22,911 nt of DNA from VBAS01 sp035318985 (GTDB taxonomy: Bacteria; Bacteroidota; Bacteroidia; Chitinophagales; Chitinophagaceae): positions 1-22,911 of the forward strand of contig DATHDP010000076.1 of the NCBI GenBank assembly GCA_035318985.1, read 5' to 3'. Shown piece by piece: positions 21,526 to 22,911 of this stretch (position 1 is its first letter; every line of letters begins with the position of its first letter). A model generated the notes under the pieces. The model saw nothing but the letters and a program-made list of their open reading frames with translations. It was not told the DNA's origin and ran no database searches. The translations under genes were made by a program, and so were the position numbers.

Positions 21526-22911
21526 TCATTCGTTGATCTCTTTTTGGATGCCCAGCTTTTTCATCTTGGATTTTAACGTGGTTGGAGGAACCTTTAATAT
21601 TTCGGCTGCGCCGCCTGCACCCCATATTTTACCGTTGCATTTTTTCAATACACTAATTATGTAATCCCGTTCATTTTCATGAATTGTCTTTGGATGCGAA
21701 TCCTGGACATTTGAGAAAAAGTTTGTGGTCTGAAAGGATGGCAATAAGATGTCTTCAATAGTTGCTCCTTTCGAAAGCAATACCCCGCGTTCAATTATAT
21801 TTTCAAGTTCACGAATATTTCCGGGCCAGTTATAAGTCATCATGCTTTCTAATACTCTCTCCGACACCCATGTGACCTTTTTACCCGATTTACGATTGTA
21901 AATATTTATGAAATGCTGAACCAATTCCGGTATGTCTTCAAGTCGTTCCCTTAATGGTGGTAATGTGATAGGAAAAACATTCAACCGATAATAGAGATCA
22001 AGACGGAAACGACCCTCCCCAACTTCCTTTTCTAAGTTCCTGTTAGTGGCAGCTATGACACGAACATTTATTTTGACGGGTGATCGGCTACCGATAGGTT
22101 CAATTTCTTTTTCCTGTAGTACCCGCAAAAGTTTTACCTGTAAATCAACCGGCATCTCACCGATCTCATCTAAAAAGATCGTTCCTCCATTTGCCTGCTC
22201 AAACTTGCCTGTCCTTTTATCTGTAGCACCAGTGAAAGATCCTTTTTCATGACCGAATAATTCAGATTCGATAAGCGTCGCCGGTAATGTTGCACAATTT
22301 ACTTTGACCAATGGCTTGCGTTTACGGGAGGAAAGGTTATGAATGCACTCTGCAATTTTTTCCTTACCTGTTCCACTTTCTCCTAACACCAACACAGCAG
22401 TATCAAAAGGAGATACCTGAGTAATAAGATCAAAAACATTCAGCAGTAAATGGCTGCTGCCTATCATGCCTTCAAACTCCGGAACAATGGACATCGTATT
22501 GTCAAAAGTTAATGGCTCGCTTTGTTTGCTTATCTTTTCAATGCCTGGCTTTCGTTTCATACTTTTTACCAGTGTTGGTTGCAAACGATAAAGCAGGGCG
22601 ATATGTTCTGTGTTATAGGTATCCGGTCTTCGGCTGTAAAAGCAAAGGCTTAATCTTTCTCCATTTTCCAACATCAGCGGATATGATAGCAAGGATCTCA
22701 TTAGAAATGTTTCAGATGCCAGTTGTTTTAAGGCAGACTTCTGCGTGATCCTTTCAAACTCCTCATTGTTGAAAAAGGCAGGACTTTTTTCTTTACCGGA
22801 TATAGTAACAATTTTAATCAAATCATCTCTACTGACACCGGTGATCATTGTTAGTTCCTTTAGACCGATCATTTGGTATTCCTCAAAACCAATTCTTAAA
22901 AAACTAATTGC
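21526..22911 (-). CDS. Sigma-54-dependent transcriptional activator with N-terminal GAF-like region (right edge, partial)
   Basis: The frame is open through the right edge: upstream of the internal ATG at 22872 it continues without a stop for 13 codons (AISFLRIGFEEYQ), so the true N-terminus is probably outside and the gene is partial. The N-terminal part (to ~residue 110 from that ATG) looks like the end of a GAF-type sensory domain. The central AAA+ domain has Walker A GESGTGKE (near 22360-22383), the sigma-54 contact loop GSFTGA (near 22224-22241), GTIFLDEIGEMP as Walker B and LYYRLNVFPITLPPLRER. A Fis-type helix-turn-helix ends the protein (GGAAEILKVPPTTLKSKMKK). It should bind an enhancer and remodel RNA polymerase holding RpoN. 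The stop at 21526-21528 lies 150 bp before the hydrolase start, which is in the same direction. Confidence 0.9.
   Translation of the reverse strand, partial: AISFLRIGFEEYQMIGLKELTMITGVSRDDLIKIVTISGKEKSPAFFNNEEFERITQKSALKQLASETFLMRSLLSYPLMLENGERLSLCFYSRRPDTYNTEHIALLYRLQPTLVKSMKRKPGIEKISKQSEPLTFDNTMSIVPEFEGMIGSSHLLLNVFDLITQVSPFDTAVLVLGESGTGKEKIAECIHNLSSRKRKPLVKVNCATLPATLIESELFGHEKGSFTGATDKRTGKFEQANGGTIFLDEIGEMPVDLQVKLLRVLQEKEIEPIGSRSPVKINVRVIAATNRNLEKEVGEGRFRLDLYYRLNVFPITLPPLRERLEDIPELVQHFINIYNRKSGKKVTWVSERVLESMMTYNWPGNIRELENIIERGVLLSKGATIEDILLPSFQTTNFFSNVQDSHPKTIHENERDYIISVLKKCNGKIWGAGGAAEILKVPPTTLKSKMKKLGIQKEINE

Noticed and set aside
1..22911. CRISPR array, tRNA or insertion sequence
   Set aside because: I found no regularly spaced repeats, no cloverleaf-like segment and no transposase motif on either strand.

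Overview
The window looks like a chromosomal segment of a low-GC Bacteroidota bacterium (inference). Reasons: an AT-rich chromosome, start codons usually without a strong Shine-Dalgarno sequence, an 80-residue protein of a type I associate with Bacteroidota, and a flanking sigma-54 activator. The middle (about 0.8-18.9 kb) is visibly more AT-rich than the ends. Lines sampled by hand gave 19/60 G+C inside the defence operon, 36/60 in the left flank and 27/60 in the right flank. This fits an inserted accessory (defence) island.

Layout. 1-726 (minus): N-terminal part of an exported delta-60-repeat protein that runs off the left edge. 0.8-2.7 kb: small orphan genes (an 80-aa conserved protein, a TraB/TIKI-like protein, a possible 36-aa membrane peptide and a 217-aa protein of unknown function). 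2.8-13.6 kb (plus): one tightly packed four-gene operon, namely a NERD nuclease-SF1 helicase fusion, an 835-aa protein I do not recognise, a DrmA-like SF2 helicase and a DrmB-like DUF1998 protein. Genes 1/2 and 2/3 overlap, and 3/4 are 1 bp apart. A convergent minus-strand gene, 21 bp downstream, encodes an AspBHI-like plus Mrr-like modification-dependent endonuclease. 15.1-18.9 kb (plus): a second compact operon with an HD phosphohydrolase, a nucleoside-phosphorylase/NB-ARC/TPR STAND protein and a 67-aa WYL-like protein. 19.4-22.9 kb (minus): a cysteine-rich copper-binding type protein, an SRPBCC-like protein, a chloroperoxidase-like alpha/beta hydrolase and a sigma-54-dependent activator that runs off the right edge.

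How the genes may work together. DrmA and DrmB are the core of DISARM. Here they lack the methyltransferase (DrmMI/DrmMII), the PLD protein DrmC and the SNF2 protein DrmD, and are joined instead to a NERD-helicase and an orphan large protein. The neighbouring type IV-like endonuclease should attack modified DNA, the reverse of what a DISARM methyltransferase would protect. The second operon resembles an NLR-like abortive-infection device: a TPR sensor, an NB-ARC switch, a nucleoside-cleaving effector, a separate HD enzyme that may act on nucleotides, and a WYL-type ligand sensor. These assignments rest on motifs read by eye; no database search was possible.
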